Source: Candidatus Cloacimonadota bacterium (GTDB lineage: Bacteria > Cloacimonadota > Cloacimonadia > Cloacimonadales > Cloacimonadaceae). Taken from it: a stretch of DNA of 10,068 nucleotides. Both the position numbers and the translations under genes were made by a program. Below, one piece after another: positions 1 through 6,643 of this stretch (position 1 is its first letter; every line of letters starts with the position of its first letter). The notes beneath the pieces were generated by a model, which was given only the letters and a program-made list of their open reading frames with translations, ran no database searches and was not told where the DNA came from. The DNA is taken from positions 1 to 10,068 of the forward strand of contig DAHVPA010000057.1 in NCBI GenBank assembly GCA_027318525.1. The letters run 5' to 3'.

Positions 1-113
1 TGCTGTCCGGTATGCAGCACCACGTTTTCAAAGAGCTCATTTGTCTGGTGCAGGAAAGGCGCCAGTTTGATAAACTGAGGTCTGGCTCCCACGATATGTA
101 AAATTTTTTTCAT
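1..113 (-). CDS. wecB: UDP-N-acetylglucosamine 2-epimerase (non-hydrolysing), N-terminal fragment
   Basis: Only the first 37 codons are inside the window; the gene continues past the left edge. The translation begins MKKILHIVGARPQFIKLAPF and reaches VVLHTGQ, with the next codon starting CA (probably His). GxRPQxIKLxP and the later HTGQH are signatures of the WecB family, which interconverts UDP-GlcNAc and UDP-ManNAc in the cytoplasm for enterobacterial common antigen, capsule or other surface glycans. The ATG at 113 is preceded by an AGGA Shine-Dalgarno motif at a normal distance, and the family normally starts right at this motif, so the start is well supported. A plausible promoter lies just upstream (146-173). 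Which glycan it serves cannot be told from the fragment. Confidence 0.82.
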   Translation of the reverse strand, partial: MKKILHIVGARPQFIKLAPFLHQTNELFENVVLHTGQ

Positions 114-145
114 GCAAATCCTGTGTCTCGATTCATTTGGGTGGC

Positions 146-173
146 ATTATCCGCAGCAGGGCAGTTGTTACAA
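146..173 (-). promoter_or_regulatory. candidate sigma70-type promoter for the wecB-like gene
   Basis: On the minus strand a -35 element TTGTAA (173-168, 4 of 6 consensus) and a -10 element GATAAT (151-146, 5 of 6) are separated by 16 bases. Transcription would start near 140, giving a leader of about 25-30 bases before the ATG at 113. It overlaps the first hairpin of the structured region, so either could be fortuitous. Seen by eye only. Confidence 0.4.
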
Positions 174-329
174 GTAAAATCTTCTGCTCTGCAGTCTTAA
201 TCCTGGAAAAAGGACTGTAGAGGGTTTGCAGAGACTAAGTCTCTGAAAACTCTCCGGAAACCCTCCGGATGGTAAGATGGTGGTATCTTCAAGTAACGCT
301 GATAATCTGATTATTCAATAGATTATCAG
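156..329 (+). ncRNA. candidate structured RNA or hairpin cluster, family unknown
   Basis: Six hairpins follow one another with little space between them. They are 156-164 with 184-192 (9 pairs), 192-198 with 211-217 (7 pairs, sharing base 192 with the first), and 220-236 with 238-254 (17 positions, one mismatch, tiny loop). The others are TCCGGA 253-258 with 264-269, AAGAT 274-278 with ATCTT 285-289, and a perfect 10-bp stem 299-308 with 320-329. Three pairs (160:188, 197:212, 223:251) are G:U when read on the plus strand and would be A:C mismatches on the minus strand, which suggests a plus-strand RNA. GAGGGTTT at 220-227 can also pair perfectly with AAACCCTC at 258-265, a possible alternative fold. 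No T-tract follows any stem, so they are not ordinary terminators. I recognise no SRP RNA, tmRNA, RNase P or 6S RNA signature, and I see no clear plus-strand promoter. It could instead be a relic of a mobile element. Confidence 0.35.
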
Positions 330-443
330 AAGTCATGTATGAGGATTTGGGCAATGACCTGAACCGCTTGGATAGCGAAAAGTAGTTAGCTTATATGATG
401 AATAAATGGGGTAGAGGACTGATGATGCTGTAACGGGGTTAGA
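330..443. other. non-coding spacer, no convincing gene
   Basis: This is the rest of the gap between the receiver gene and the wecB-like gene. It holds a 16-codon plus-strand open frame (335-385, product MYEDLGNDLNRLDSEK) beginning five bases after the last hairpin. After its TAG the same frame stays open to a TAA at 431-433. The frame is also open upstream, from a TGA at 308-310. These short open stretches separated by single stops could be a decayed coding region, but their length is within what chance gives. No terminator for the receiver gene is visible here. Confidence 0.4.
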
Positions 444-815
444 TTACTCTTCTCCCAAAACTTCAATGATGGTGGAGAGAAGTTCGTCACGCATAAATGG
501 TTTTTGCAGGGTTTTGCGAGCGCCTAGTTTTTCCGCCAGCGGCAGGTAACTGTTGGGACCAAATCTACCTCCACCGGACATGGCGATGATTTTCATGTTG
601 GGGTTTAGATTAAGGATTTCCTGGATGGTCTCCAGCCCCTCCTTATCGGGCATGATAATATCGGTCAAAACAAGGTCCGGCGTTGAGTTTTGGCATTGCC
701 TCAAGGCTTCGTTTCCATTCTCTGCCTGGATTACATCATAACCGGCACGCGCCAGCATTGTAACCAGTACTTGGCGGAAGGCATTGTCATCTTCAATGAC
801 GAGGATTTTTATCAT
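444..815 (-). CDS. stand-alone response-regulator receiver protein (CheY-like)
   Basis: The product has 123 residues and is a single receiver (REC) domain with no output domain. The acidic pair D9-D10 (IEDD), the phospho-acceptor D52 in LVLTDIIMP, the switch residue S80 in IIAMSGG and K105 in the KPF motif are all present, so it should accept a phosphate from a histidine kinase. A glycine-rich loop (SGGGRFG) follows S80, as in many orphan receivers of environmental bacteria. The ATG at 815 is preceded by AGAAGGAT three bases upstream, and a TTGACA box lies further upstream. No histidine kinase lies in the window, so the partner and process are unknown. It may signal by protein-protein contact or act in a phosphorelay. 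Confidence 0.9.
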   Translation of the reverse strand: MIKILVIEDDNAFRQVLVTMLARAGYDVIQAENGNEALRQCQNSTPDLVLTDIIMPDKEGLETIQEILNLNPNMKIIAMSGGGRFGPNSYLPLAEKLGARKTLQKPFMRDELLSTIIEVLGEE

Positions 816-841
816 CTTATCCTTCTATAAGTTATGAATTA

Positions 842-870
842 CTATTATTTGAGCAAAAAATATGTGTCAA
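842..870 (-). promoter_or_regulatory. candidate promoter for the receiver gene
   Basis: On the minus strand a perfect -35 hexamer TTGACA lies at 870-865. Two -10 candidates follow: AATAAT (849-844, 5 of 6 consensus, 15-base spacer) and TAATAG (847-842, 3 of 6, 17-base spacer). Transcription would begin around 835-837, about 20 bases before the ATG, with the Shine-Dalgarno motif in between. This lets the receiver gene be transcribed separately from the FAD gene that ends at 882. Confidence 0.5.
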
Positions 871-881
871 ATAAAAAAATA

Positions 882-2420
882 CTACAATGCGAATTTCGAG
901 CCAATCCGATAACCATCTGCCGCGCTGCTGATGATACCGCCGGCATAACCTGAACCTTCTCCGATGGCGTATAAATTGCTGATGCCAAGGCAATTAAGGT
1001 TTTGCTTGTCCCGCAGGATTCTAACCGGGCTGGAGGTCCTGGTCTCAGGTGCAATCAGCATGCCCTCGGCGATAAACCCCGGTAGGACATGGTCAAAATG
1101 TTTTAGAGCGAGTCGCAAGGCACTGTTGACGGAGGCAGGAAAGATATCAGTTAAAAGCATTGGTATGGAGGCGGGGAATAGGCAATCCACTGAACGAGGA
1201 GGAGTCAGCTTATCGGCAAGGTAATCACCAGCGCTTTGATATGGTGCGGCATAACCGGAGGAATAAGCTTTGCGTTCAATATCAGACTGCAGTTGCATCC
1301 CGTCGAACAAACCGGTGCCGTAATCAGCTTCATCGATGACTGTGACGATTGCGCTGTTGCCAAATGAATGACTACGGGCTGCATAACTCATTCCATTGGT
1401 CACCAGTGCATCAGCCTCACTGGAGGCTGCAATGATAAATCCTCCCGGACACATGCAAAAAGTATAAGCACCTTTTCCAGCGCGGTTGGCAGTTAGGCGG
1501 TAGGAAGCTGCTCCCAGCTTTTCTGCCCACTTGTCTCCGCCATAGATAGACTGGTTGATCCAGCCTTGTGAATGCATAATGCGAAACCCGATGGCAAAAG
1601 GCTTTGCCTCAAGTTTTACTGATGTGGAGGCAAGCATTCGATAAGTATCACGGGCAGCATTTCCCAAGGCAAGAACTACCAACTCAGGGGTATGGGATTC
1701 ACCATTGATGGTAATCTCGCTGACTTTGCCGGCTTTGACTTTCAGTTGATCGAGTCTGGCATTGTAAACAAAGCTGCAGCCCTTCTCTTCCAAATAGGTT
1801 CTGAGTTTGGCAACCATGGCACGGATTCCATCTGTCCCCAGATGCGGCAAAGCCTGATAACGAATTGACTGGGGTGCACCCAACTCGACCATGCTATCAA
1901 ACACTTTTGTAATATAAATGTTACGCGTGCGGGAGGTGAGTTTTCCATCTGAAAAAGCACCGGCACCGCCTTCACCAAATTGAACATTGGACTCGGGATT
2001 GAGGATTCCTTGACGCCAAAAAGCTTCCACAGCTTCTGTGCGCCTGACCAGATTGCTTCCTCTGTCTATCAGGATGGGCTGTAAACCACGTTCGACCATA
2101 GCCAGAGCACAAAACAATCCGGCTGGTCCCATTCCGATTATGACTGGTGATTTATGTGACAGCTTCGTATCTGGTTGGGGGATAGGTTCATCATCTACCA
2201 AAGGAAGCAAATTGGGGAGGTTGGTCAAAAGATGAGATACTTCCAGCTCAATTGTATAATTGAAAATCGGATGATTGTGCCTGCGCGTATCAAGAGCCTG
2301 ATGAAGAGGTTTCCATGAAATCAGATAACTCGATTGATTATTTAACATTTTCCTGATTGTTTGCTCTAAGTCGACCTCAGAACCTGCAGGGATACGGATA
2401 TTGCTTAGCTGGTATTTCAT
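882..2420 (-). CDS. FAD-dependent NAD(P)-type oxidoreductase, COG2509-like
   Basis: The product has 512 residues from the ATG at 2420. A TTG one codon upstream (2423) is an equally placed alternative. The N-terminal 85 residues form the small conserved domain typical of COG2509 proteins. A Rossmann FAD-binding motif, IIGMGPAG (GMGPAG near 96-101), then ends in an acidic residue (LIDRG) that would bind the ribose. NVQFGEGGAGAFSDGKLTSR near 150-165 is the hallmark of this family. The C-terminal AIGEGSGYAGGI segment completes the FAD site. The exact reaction of the family is not established, and names such as uncharacterised FAD-dependent dehydrogenase are the safe choice. No Shine-Dalgarno motif precedes either start. 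The bases just upstream are the T-tract of the tRNA-Phe terminator, so initiation may be weak or leaderless-like. Confidence 0.88.
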   Translation of the reverse strand: MKYQLSNIRIPAGSEVDLEQTIRKMLNNQSSYLISWKPLHQALDTRRHNHPIFNYTIELEVSHLLTNLPNLLPLVDDEPIPQPDTKLSHKSPVIIGMGPAGLFCALAMVERGLQPILIDRGSNLVRRTEAVEAFWRQGILNPESNVQFGEGGAGAFSDGKLTSRTRNIYITKVFDSMVELGAPQSIRYQALPHLGTDGIRAMVAKLRTYLEEKGCSFVYNARLDQLKVKAGKVSEITINGESHTPELVVLALGNAARDTYRMLASTSVKLEAKPFAIGFRIMHSQGWINQSIYGGDKWAEKLGAASYRLTANRAGKGAYTFCMCPGGFIIAASSEADALVTNGMSYAARSHSFGNSAIVTVIDEADYGTGLFDGMQLQSDIERKAYSSGYAAPYQSAGDYLADKLTPPRSVDCLFPASIPMLLTDIFPASVNSALRLALKHFDHVLPGFIAEGMLIAPETRTSSPVRILRDKQNLNCLGISNLYAIGEGSGYAGGIISSAADGYRIGSKFAL

Positions 2421-2424
2421 CAAA

Positions 2425-2452
2425 AAAGGAAAAGGCGCTTAAACAGCGCCTT
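2425..2452 (-). terminator. rho-independent terminator after tRNA-Phe
   Basis: On the minus strand AAGGCGC (2452-2446) pairs perfectly with GCGCCTT (2438-2432) around a 7-base loop. It is followed by TTCCTTTTTT running to within two to five bases of the FAD gene start. It lies nine bases downstream of the tRNA-Phe CCA end. It should therefore end tRNA-Phe and guaA transcripts, and any that pass it carry the FAD gene. Confidence 0.82.
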
Positions 2453-2460
2453 GTAAAGTG

Positions 2461-2536
2461 TGGTGGCAAGACCCAGAATCGAACTGGGGACACAAGGCTT
2501 TTCAGGCCTCTGCTCTACCTGCTGAGCTATCTCGCC
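2461..2536 (-). tRNA. tRNA-Phe (anticodon GAA)
   Basis: This is a 76-base cloverleaf on the minus strand. The acceptor stem GGCGAGA pairs with TCTTGCC (one G:U pair). The D stem is GCTC/GAGC. The anticodon stem GAGGC/GCCTT encloses the loop CTGAAAA with anticodon GAA. The T arm is CCCAG TTCGATT CTGGG. The discriminator A and CCA are encoded in the gene. It decodes UUC and UUU. It lies between guaA and the FAD gene, with a terminator immediately downstream and a TTGACA box upstream. Confidence 0.97.
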
Positions 2537-2547
2537 GCAACGTTGTC

Positions 2548-2576
2548 CAAATTCTTTGAGCATGGTTAATTGTCAA
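2548..2576 (-). promoter_or_regulatory. candidate tRNA-Phe promoter (strong -35, weak -10)
   Basis: In the 55-base gap between the guaA stop and tRNA-Phe, the minus strand carries a perfect TTGACA at 2576-2571. The hexamer 17 bases downstream is AATTTG (2553-2548), a poor -10 match, and the neighbouring GAATTT is little better. The position is right for a start a few bases before the mature tRNA. I see no terminator between guaA and the tRNA, so read-through from guaA is also possible. Confidence 0.35.
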
Positions 2577-2591
2577 GCAGATTTCTTGACG

Positions 2592-4127
2592 TCATTCCCA
2601 TTCAATCGTAGCCGGAGGCTTGGAGCTGATGTCATATACAACCCGGTTTACACCGGTTACTTCATTTATAATCCGATTGGAAACCTTTTTTAGGAAGGCA
2701 AAGGGAAACTCAGTCCAGTCTGCAGTCATGCCGTCCTGACTATTGACTGCCCTAAGGGCACAGACATTTTCATAGGTTCTTTCATCACCCATTACGCCAA
2801 CGCTTTGGATAGGTAATAAAACAGCAAAAGCTTGCCAGGTGGTGTTATACAGGTTCCAGGATAATAATTCACTGATAAAAATATCGTCAATTTCCTGCAG
2901 CAGTTTTACTTTTTGGGGTGTAATATCACTGATGATTCGCACTGCCAGACCGGGACCTGGAAATGGGTGCCTGCTGATAAGCTCTTCTGGTAAGCCAAGT
3001 TCTCTACCGACTGCCCTGACTTCGTCTTTGAACAGCTCTCTCAGTGGCTCAATCAGTTTTAGCTTCATCTTTTCAGGGAGTCCGCCTACATTATGATGAG
3101 ATTTGATCGTAACAGATGGACCATTGAAAGATACGCTTTCAATAACGTCCGGGTAAAGAGTCCCCTGTGCCAGGAAGATTGCTTCCGGATAGGCTTTGGC
3201 TTCTTTTTCAAAGACTTCGATGAAAGCAGCACCGATGATTTTTCTTTTTTCTTCAGGGTCTGAAATTCCGGCAAGTCTGCTCAGGAATAAATCTCCGGCA
3301 TTGACTGTCTCGAAACTGAAGCCCGGTAGAGTAGAAAACATCTCCGCTACCTTTTCAGCTTCATTCTTGCGCAATAATCCCGTATCGACAAAGATGGGTT
3401 TAAGTCGTTCGCCAATTGCCTTATGCAATAATGCTGCTGCAACTGAAGAATCAACTCCGCCGCTCAAACCCAGAATAACCTGTTTATCCTGCACTTGTTC
3501 TCTGATGGTTTGAATAGTCTCTTCTACAAATGATGCAGGTGTCCAATCGGATTTGACTCCCGTTATACTAAATAGGAAATTGGCAATAATCTGGCTGCCA
3601 TTTGGGGTATGAACCACTTCCGGATGAAATTGCAAAGCATAGAAAGGTTTTTCTGCATGGGCAATGGCTGCAAATTGGGCATTTTCAGTGTGTGCCAAGC
3701 GATGGAAGCCTGCAGGGATTGCCTTTGCTTCATCTCCATGACTCATCCAGACAGTCTGCTTTGCTTGCATTCCTGTGAATAAACCTGAGACGTGGTCGAC
3801 CATCAGTTCAGACCTACCGTATTCTTTCTTCTCAGCTTTGGAGACTTCTCCTCCAAAGTAGTCGACCATAAGCTGCATACCATAACATATACCCAGAATT
3901 GGGATACCCAACTGCCAGATATCCTGAACTGGCTTGGGAGCACCAGGCTGGTTGACGCTGGCAGGGCTTCCTGACAAGATAAGCGCTTTGGGTTGTTTGG
4001 AACGGAGTAAGTCCAATGATATGGAATATGGGACGATTTCGCAATAGACATTCAGGGAACGGACCATGCGGGCAATTAACTGTGTGTATTGCGAACCAAA
4101 ATCAAGGATTAGGATAAGTTCATGCAT
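2592..4127 (-). CDS. guaA: GMP synthase (glutamine-hydrolysing)
   Basis: This is the last step of GMP synthesis: XMP, ATP and glutamine give GMP. The 511-residue length is normal for the full two-domain enzyme. Residues 1-190 form a class I glutamine amidotransferase with nucleophile C81 (LGICYGMQ) and partners H168 and E170 (LQFHPEV). Residues 200-390 are the PP-loop ATP pyrophosphatase domain with SGGVDSS at 222-228. The C-terminal dimerisation domain ends in the typical KPPATIEWE. The ATG at 4127 gives the canonical HELILILDFGSQYTQLI start. A second ATG at 4123 is out of frame. The ribosome site is weak (GAGAAAAC). The start lies six bases after the hydrolase stop, so translation is probably coupled to that gene. 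Confidence 0.98.
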   Translation of the reverse strand: MHELILILDFGSQYTQLIARMVRSLNVYCEIVPYSISLDLLRSKQPKALILSGSPASVNQPGAPKPVQDIWQLGIPILGICYGMQLMVDYFGGEVSKAEKKEYGRSELMVDHVSGLFTGMQAKQTVWMSHGDEAKAIPAGFHRLAHTENAQFAAIAHAEKPFYALQFHPEVVHTPNGSQIIANFLFSITGVKSDWTPASFVEETIQTIREQVQDKQVILGLSGGVDSSVAAALLHKAIGERLKPIFVDTGLLRKNEAEKVAEMFSTLPGFSFETVNAGDLFLSRLAGISDPEEKRKIIGAAFIEVFEKEAKAYPEAIFLAQGTLYPDVIESVSFNGPSVTIKSHHNVGGLPEKMKLKLIEPLRELFKDEVRAVGRELGLPEELISRHPFPGPGLAVRIISDITPQKVKLLQEIDDIFISELLSWNLYNTTWQAFAVLLPIQSVGVMGDERTYENVCALRAVNSQDGMTADWTEFPFAFLKKVSNRIINEVTGVNRVVYDISSKPPATIEWE

Positions 4128-4133
4128 GTTTTC

Positions 4134-4757
4134 TCACAAATAAGGATTGTTGAGTTTCTCAATACCAATAGTTGAAGCTGGTCCGTGTCCAGGTAAAACC
4201 ACGGTGTCATCTGGAAGAATTATTAGCTTTTTCCGGATTGATGACAACAGAGCCTCATAATTACCTCCTGGCAGGTCAGTCCTGCCAATATCCAGGTAGA
4301 ATAAAGTGTCACCACTGAACAGCAGGTTGTCAATCAGAAGGCAAATCCCTCCCTTGGTATGTCCCGGAGTATGGATTATCTTGATTCTTTCATTACCTAA
4401 AAGGAGTTCAGAGTTTTCATCCAGCAGTAAGTCAGCTTTGGTGGGCATCATTTCATATTCCAGATATGCGCTGAGATTAAGTTTGGAGCTGATTAGCATT
4501 TCAGCATCATCAGCATGAATACATACAGGTGCATTAAACTGATTGTGAAAAAAACTATTACCGCCGATATGATCTGCATGTCCGTGAGTATTTATAATAT
4601 AGTTTATTGCCAGACCTTGGTCAGTTATGAAGTCTGAAAGCTCCTGTGAAGGTAATGCTGGATCTATTATAGCTGCTTGTTTGGTGATTCCATCCCAGAA
4701 CAGATAGGTGTTTGTTTCCAATCCTGGTAAAAGAATAAACGTCTTATATGTTATCAA
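4134..4757 (-). CDS. metallo-beta-lactamase-fold hydrolase, glyoxalase II-like
   Basis: This 207-residue cytoplasmic protein carries all zinc ligands of the fold: THGHADH (H58, H60, D62, H63), H133 in TPGHTKG, D150 in FSGDTLF and H191 in LPGHGP. FSGDTLF and GRTDLPGG are typical of the hydroxyacylglutathione hydrolase-like branch that also contains persulfide dioxygenases. It is shorter than true glyoxalase II (about 250 residues) and has no C-terminal substrate domain, so its thioester or other substrate is unknown. The start is a TTG at 4757. It is supported by a GAGG motif at seven bases and by an N-terminus (MITYKTFILLPGLETNTYLF) that fits the family. It begins three bases after the stop of the PP-loop gene, whose last codons carry the Shine-Dalgarno motif, so the two are translationally coupled. 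Confidence 0.9.
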   Translation of the reverse strand: MITYKTFILLPGLETNTYLFWDGITKQAAIIDPALPSQELSDFITDQGLAINYIINTHGHADHIGGNSFFHNQFNAPVCIHADDAEMLISSKLNLSAYLEYEMMPTKADLLLDENSELLLGNERIKIIHTPGHTKGGICLLIDNLLFSGDTLFYLDIGRTDLPGGNYEALLSSIRKKLIILPDDTVVLPGHGPASTIGIEKLNNPYL

Positions 4758-4760
4758 ACT

Positions 4761-5747
4761 CTACCTCGTGATGATATACTTACGAACCAGATCTTCTTTC
4801 ACTTTATAAACTGATATGCTTTTTGTCAATGGCATGTCTGTTCCATAATAGACAATCATCTCTTCCGCTGCTTTAGTATAGTAAAAAGCAAGAATTGATG
4901 CTGCCAAGGATAGTGTCTCAGCACTTGAAGTGGGATGGCAGAGCAATCCTAAAGGACCGGGGATAGCATCATTCTCCAAAATGAAATATTCAGCTTTGTT
5001 GGCAAGAATTTGTTCATTATCATTTTCATCACGTCCAACAATTAGCTTAGCTCCGTCAGGCAGTCTGAAATGCCTGCCAAACTTCAATAGGGATATATCC
5101 GTAAGATTAAGTTGATTGTGGTCGACTAATTCTTTAAGACGCAGGGAAAAGTTTTGATCAGTGAGGCGGCAGCCACCGGCTGGACTTGGAAATTCAATAA
5201 TTCCCAGTTCGGAAGCAAGTTCCATCTGCCTTTTTCTGCTGCGTCCGTTGATATCAAGCATATCTTCAATTTTGATCCAGCCATCCCTAATAGGTTTAGT
5301 ATCAGGAAGTAACTTTTGGGATAACGGTCTGATCAGCAAATCTTTGTACCCGCTCAATCTGGCGACGGCATTCATGGCATCCCTACGTTGGGACATAGGT
5401 CTTTGGCTAAGCACTTCACCGGAGATAAGGAAATCTGCATTGTAATCAGACATCAGCTCTCCGGCATGCTGAAACATCAAGCCATGACAGTCAATGCATG
5501 GATTGAAATTTTTACCAAAACCATAACGTGGATGTTTCAGCATTTCCAGATGAGCTTCGGAGAAATCCACCACTTCCAACTTGAGGGCATTGGCTTGGGC
5601 AGTAAGAATAGCTCTTTCTTCCGTAAAAAAAGGTGTTTTGAAAAAGACAGGAATAACCTCAACTCCAACTTTTTCCATCCATTTTACGCTGAGCAGGCTG
5701 TCAAGTCCGCCTGAAAAAAGAGCTATCGCCCTGTATGTCTTCGACAT
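4761..5747 (-). CDS. ThiI/MnmA-like PP-loop protein with NFACT-R-like C-terminal domain, probable tRNA thiolation or modification enzyme
   Basis: The product has 328 residues. SGGLDS at 12-17 is the PP-loop that binds ATP for adenylation. PCIDCHGL supplies C84 and C87, and SPAGGCRLTD supplies C193. This cysteine layout recalls sulfur-transferring tRNA thiolases. From about residue 220, FGRHFRLPDGAKLIVGRD resembles the NFACT-R domain, a predicted RNA-binding or modification module known fused to ThiI-like proteins. It lacks the THUMP domain of classical ThiI, so the call should not be 4-thiouridine synthase outright. The target base and sulfur donor are unknown. The ATG at 5747 follows a GGAG motif at a good distance. 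The gene opens a three-gene run with the hydrolase and guaA and lies next to tRNA-Thr. Confidence 0.85.
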   Translation of the reverse strand: MSKTYRAIALFSGGLDSLLSVKWMEKVGVEVIPVFFKTPFFTEERAILTAQANALKLEVVDFSEAHLEMLKHPRYGFGKNFNPCIDCHGLMFQHAGELMSDYNADFLISGEVLSQRPMSQRRDAMNAVARLSGYKDLLIRPLSQKLLPDTKPIRDGWIKIEDMLDINGRSRKRQMELASELGIIEFPSPAGGCRLTDQNFSLRLKELVDHNQLNLTDISLLKFGRHFRLPDGAKLIVGRDENDNEQILANKAEYFILENDAIPGPLGLLCHPTSSAETLSLAASILAFYYTKAAEEMIVYYGTDMPLTKSISVYKVKEDLVRKYIITR

Positions 5748-5768
5748 GCAACTCCATTGTTATAATAA

Positions 5769-5815
5769 TAAAAAAGCCACTTTTTCCGCTACTGCTGACT
5801 ACTGGAACAAGTGGC
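5769..5815 (-). terminator. rho-independent terminator after tRNA-Thr
   Basis: On the minus strand GCCACTT (5815-5809) pairs with AAGTGGC (5782-5776) around a 26-base loop and is followed by TTTTTTATTATTATA. It lies just downstream of the tRNA-Thr CCA end and upstream of the PP-loop gene, separating the two transcription units. The large loop is unusual and contains a near-repeat (CTACTG/CTACTGG). Confidence 0.75.
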
Positions 5816-5822
5816 ATTCTTC

Positions 5823-5893
<71 letters not shown>

Positions 5894-5898
<5 letters not shown>

Positions 5899-6601
5899 TT
5901 TTATGAACAAATATTATCATTGCCGGTTCGCTTTTTAGATCCAGCAATTCTTTCCGATATACTTTGGTAAAACTCTGAGGTATTTCGTATTCCACAGCTT
6001 TGCCATTGATAGAAAACGCTATTTTGTCAGTGGTCTTTACAGTCAAGGATAACCTTTCGTCTCTCAGATAATTTCTGGGATACCAAAAAGAAGTCCCGCC
6101 GATGCTCAGGACGTTATTTTCCGTCTTAATTACTTTGAGTGCTGAGCTGTCCTTTATGTGGTATTTTAGCTGAATGTTGACAAGGTCAGGCAGTTTTGAC
6201 ACATCTTCAAAGACAAATTCATATAGCTTGCATTTGCTTCTAACGTGTAAAAGAGTCAGGCTGTCAATGGCGGGAATGAGGTTCTTTGGAGATATCTGTT
6301 TATATTCTCTCAGGGCAAGCTGTCCATCACCAAGCTTAAACTCAGAAAAAACGAAATCTGAATTGAGGAAAAAGCATACTTTGTTATTTTGTATATCGTT
6401 CTTTGTTAAAGATATGTCATCAATGAAATAGATTTTGCGGTTTATATTGGTGCAATTGATCTGGAGATTCTGATTTACTGGTTCTATCAGCTTCAGCTTT
6501 GAAGAATCCATTGATAAGTTATCTGGTTTTTTTGCCATTCCCATAATAGTTGTCATTCCAAATAGAAGAGCCATGATTAATACAAAGATAACTTTTTTCA
6601 T
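5894..6601 (-). CDS. unknown exported protein with signal peptide
   Basis: The product has 235 residues. The N-terminus MKKVIFVLIMALLFGMTTIMGMA is a charged-then-hydrophobic signal peptide. No lipobox is obvious (no Cys at the expected site), so the protein is likely periplasmic or secreted. The remainder is mixed and beta-rich. The segment GGTSFWYPRNYL followed by LSLTVKTTDKIAFSINGK (about 165-200) faintly recalls the N-terminal beta domain of M1-family aminopeptidases. No zinc-binding HExxH is present, so it cannot be an active peptidase. The ATG at 6601 is preceded by GAGGAG at a good distance. A promoter with an overlapping palindrome lies upstream. Its stop codon is inside tRNA-Thr, so the mRNA and tRNA are probably one transcript separated by 5' tRNA processing. 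I do not recognise the family. Confidence 0.75.
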
Positions 6602-6643
6602 ACAATCTCCTCGGGTTACGGGAATATGTTTTTTTATGCTTCC

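Noticed and set aside
251..269. CTCCGGA direct repeats as the start of a CRISPR array or attachment site
   Set aside because: There are only two copies separated by four bases, with no spacer periodicity, no cas genes and no integrase. The hairpin reading is simpler.
335..385. 16-codon plus-strand open frame as a leader peptide gene
   Set aside because: It has no strong ribosome site, no downstream plus-strand gene to regulate and no attenuator T-tract. It is kept only as part of the unexplained spacer.
1742..1987. Minus-strand open frame inside the FAD oxidoreductase gene
   Set aside because: It lies in another frame of a well-supported gene and shows no family motif or ribosome site.
2357..2569. 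Plus-strand open frame across tRNA-Phe
   Set aside because: It is antisense to a perfect tRNA and its terminator. The peptide GGKTQNRTGDTRLF is the familiar false translation of a tRNA complement.
3196..3513. Plus-strand open frame of 105 codons opposite guaA
   Set aside because: It is antisense to a clear guaA. The composition is low-complexity (rich in Ser, Leu, Pro), as expected for a complement shadow.
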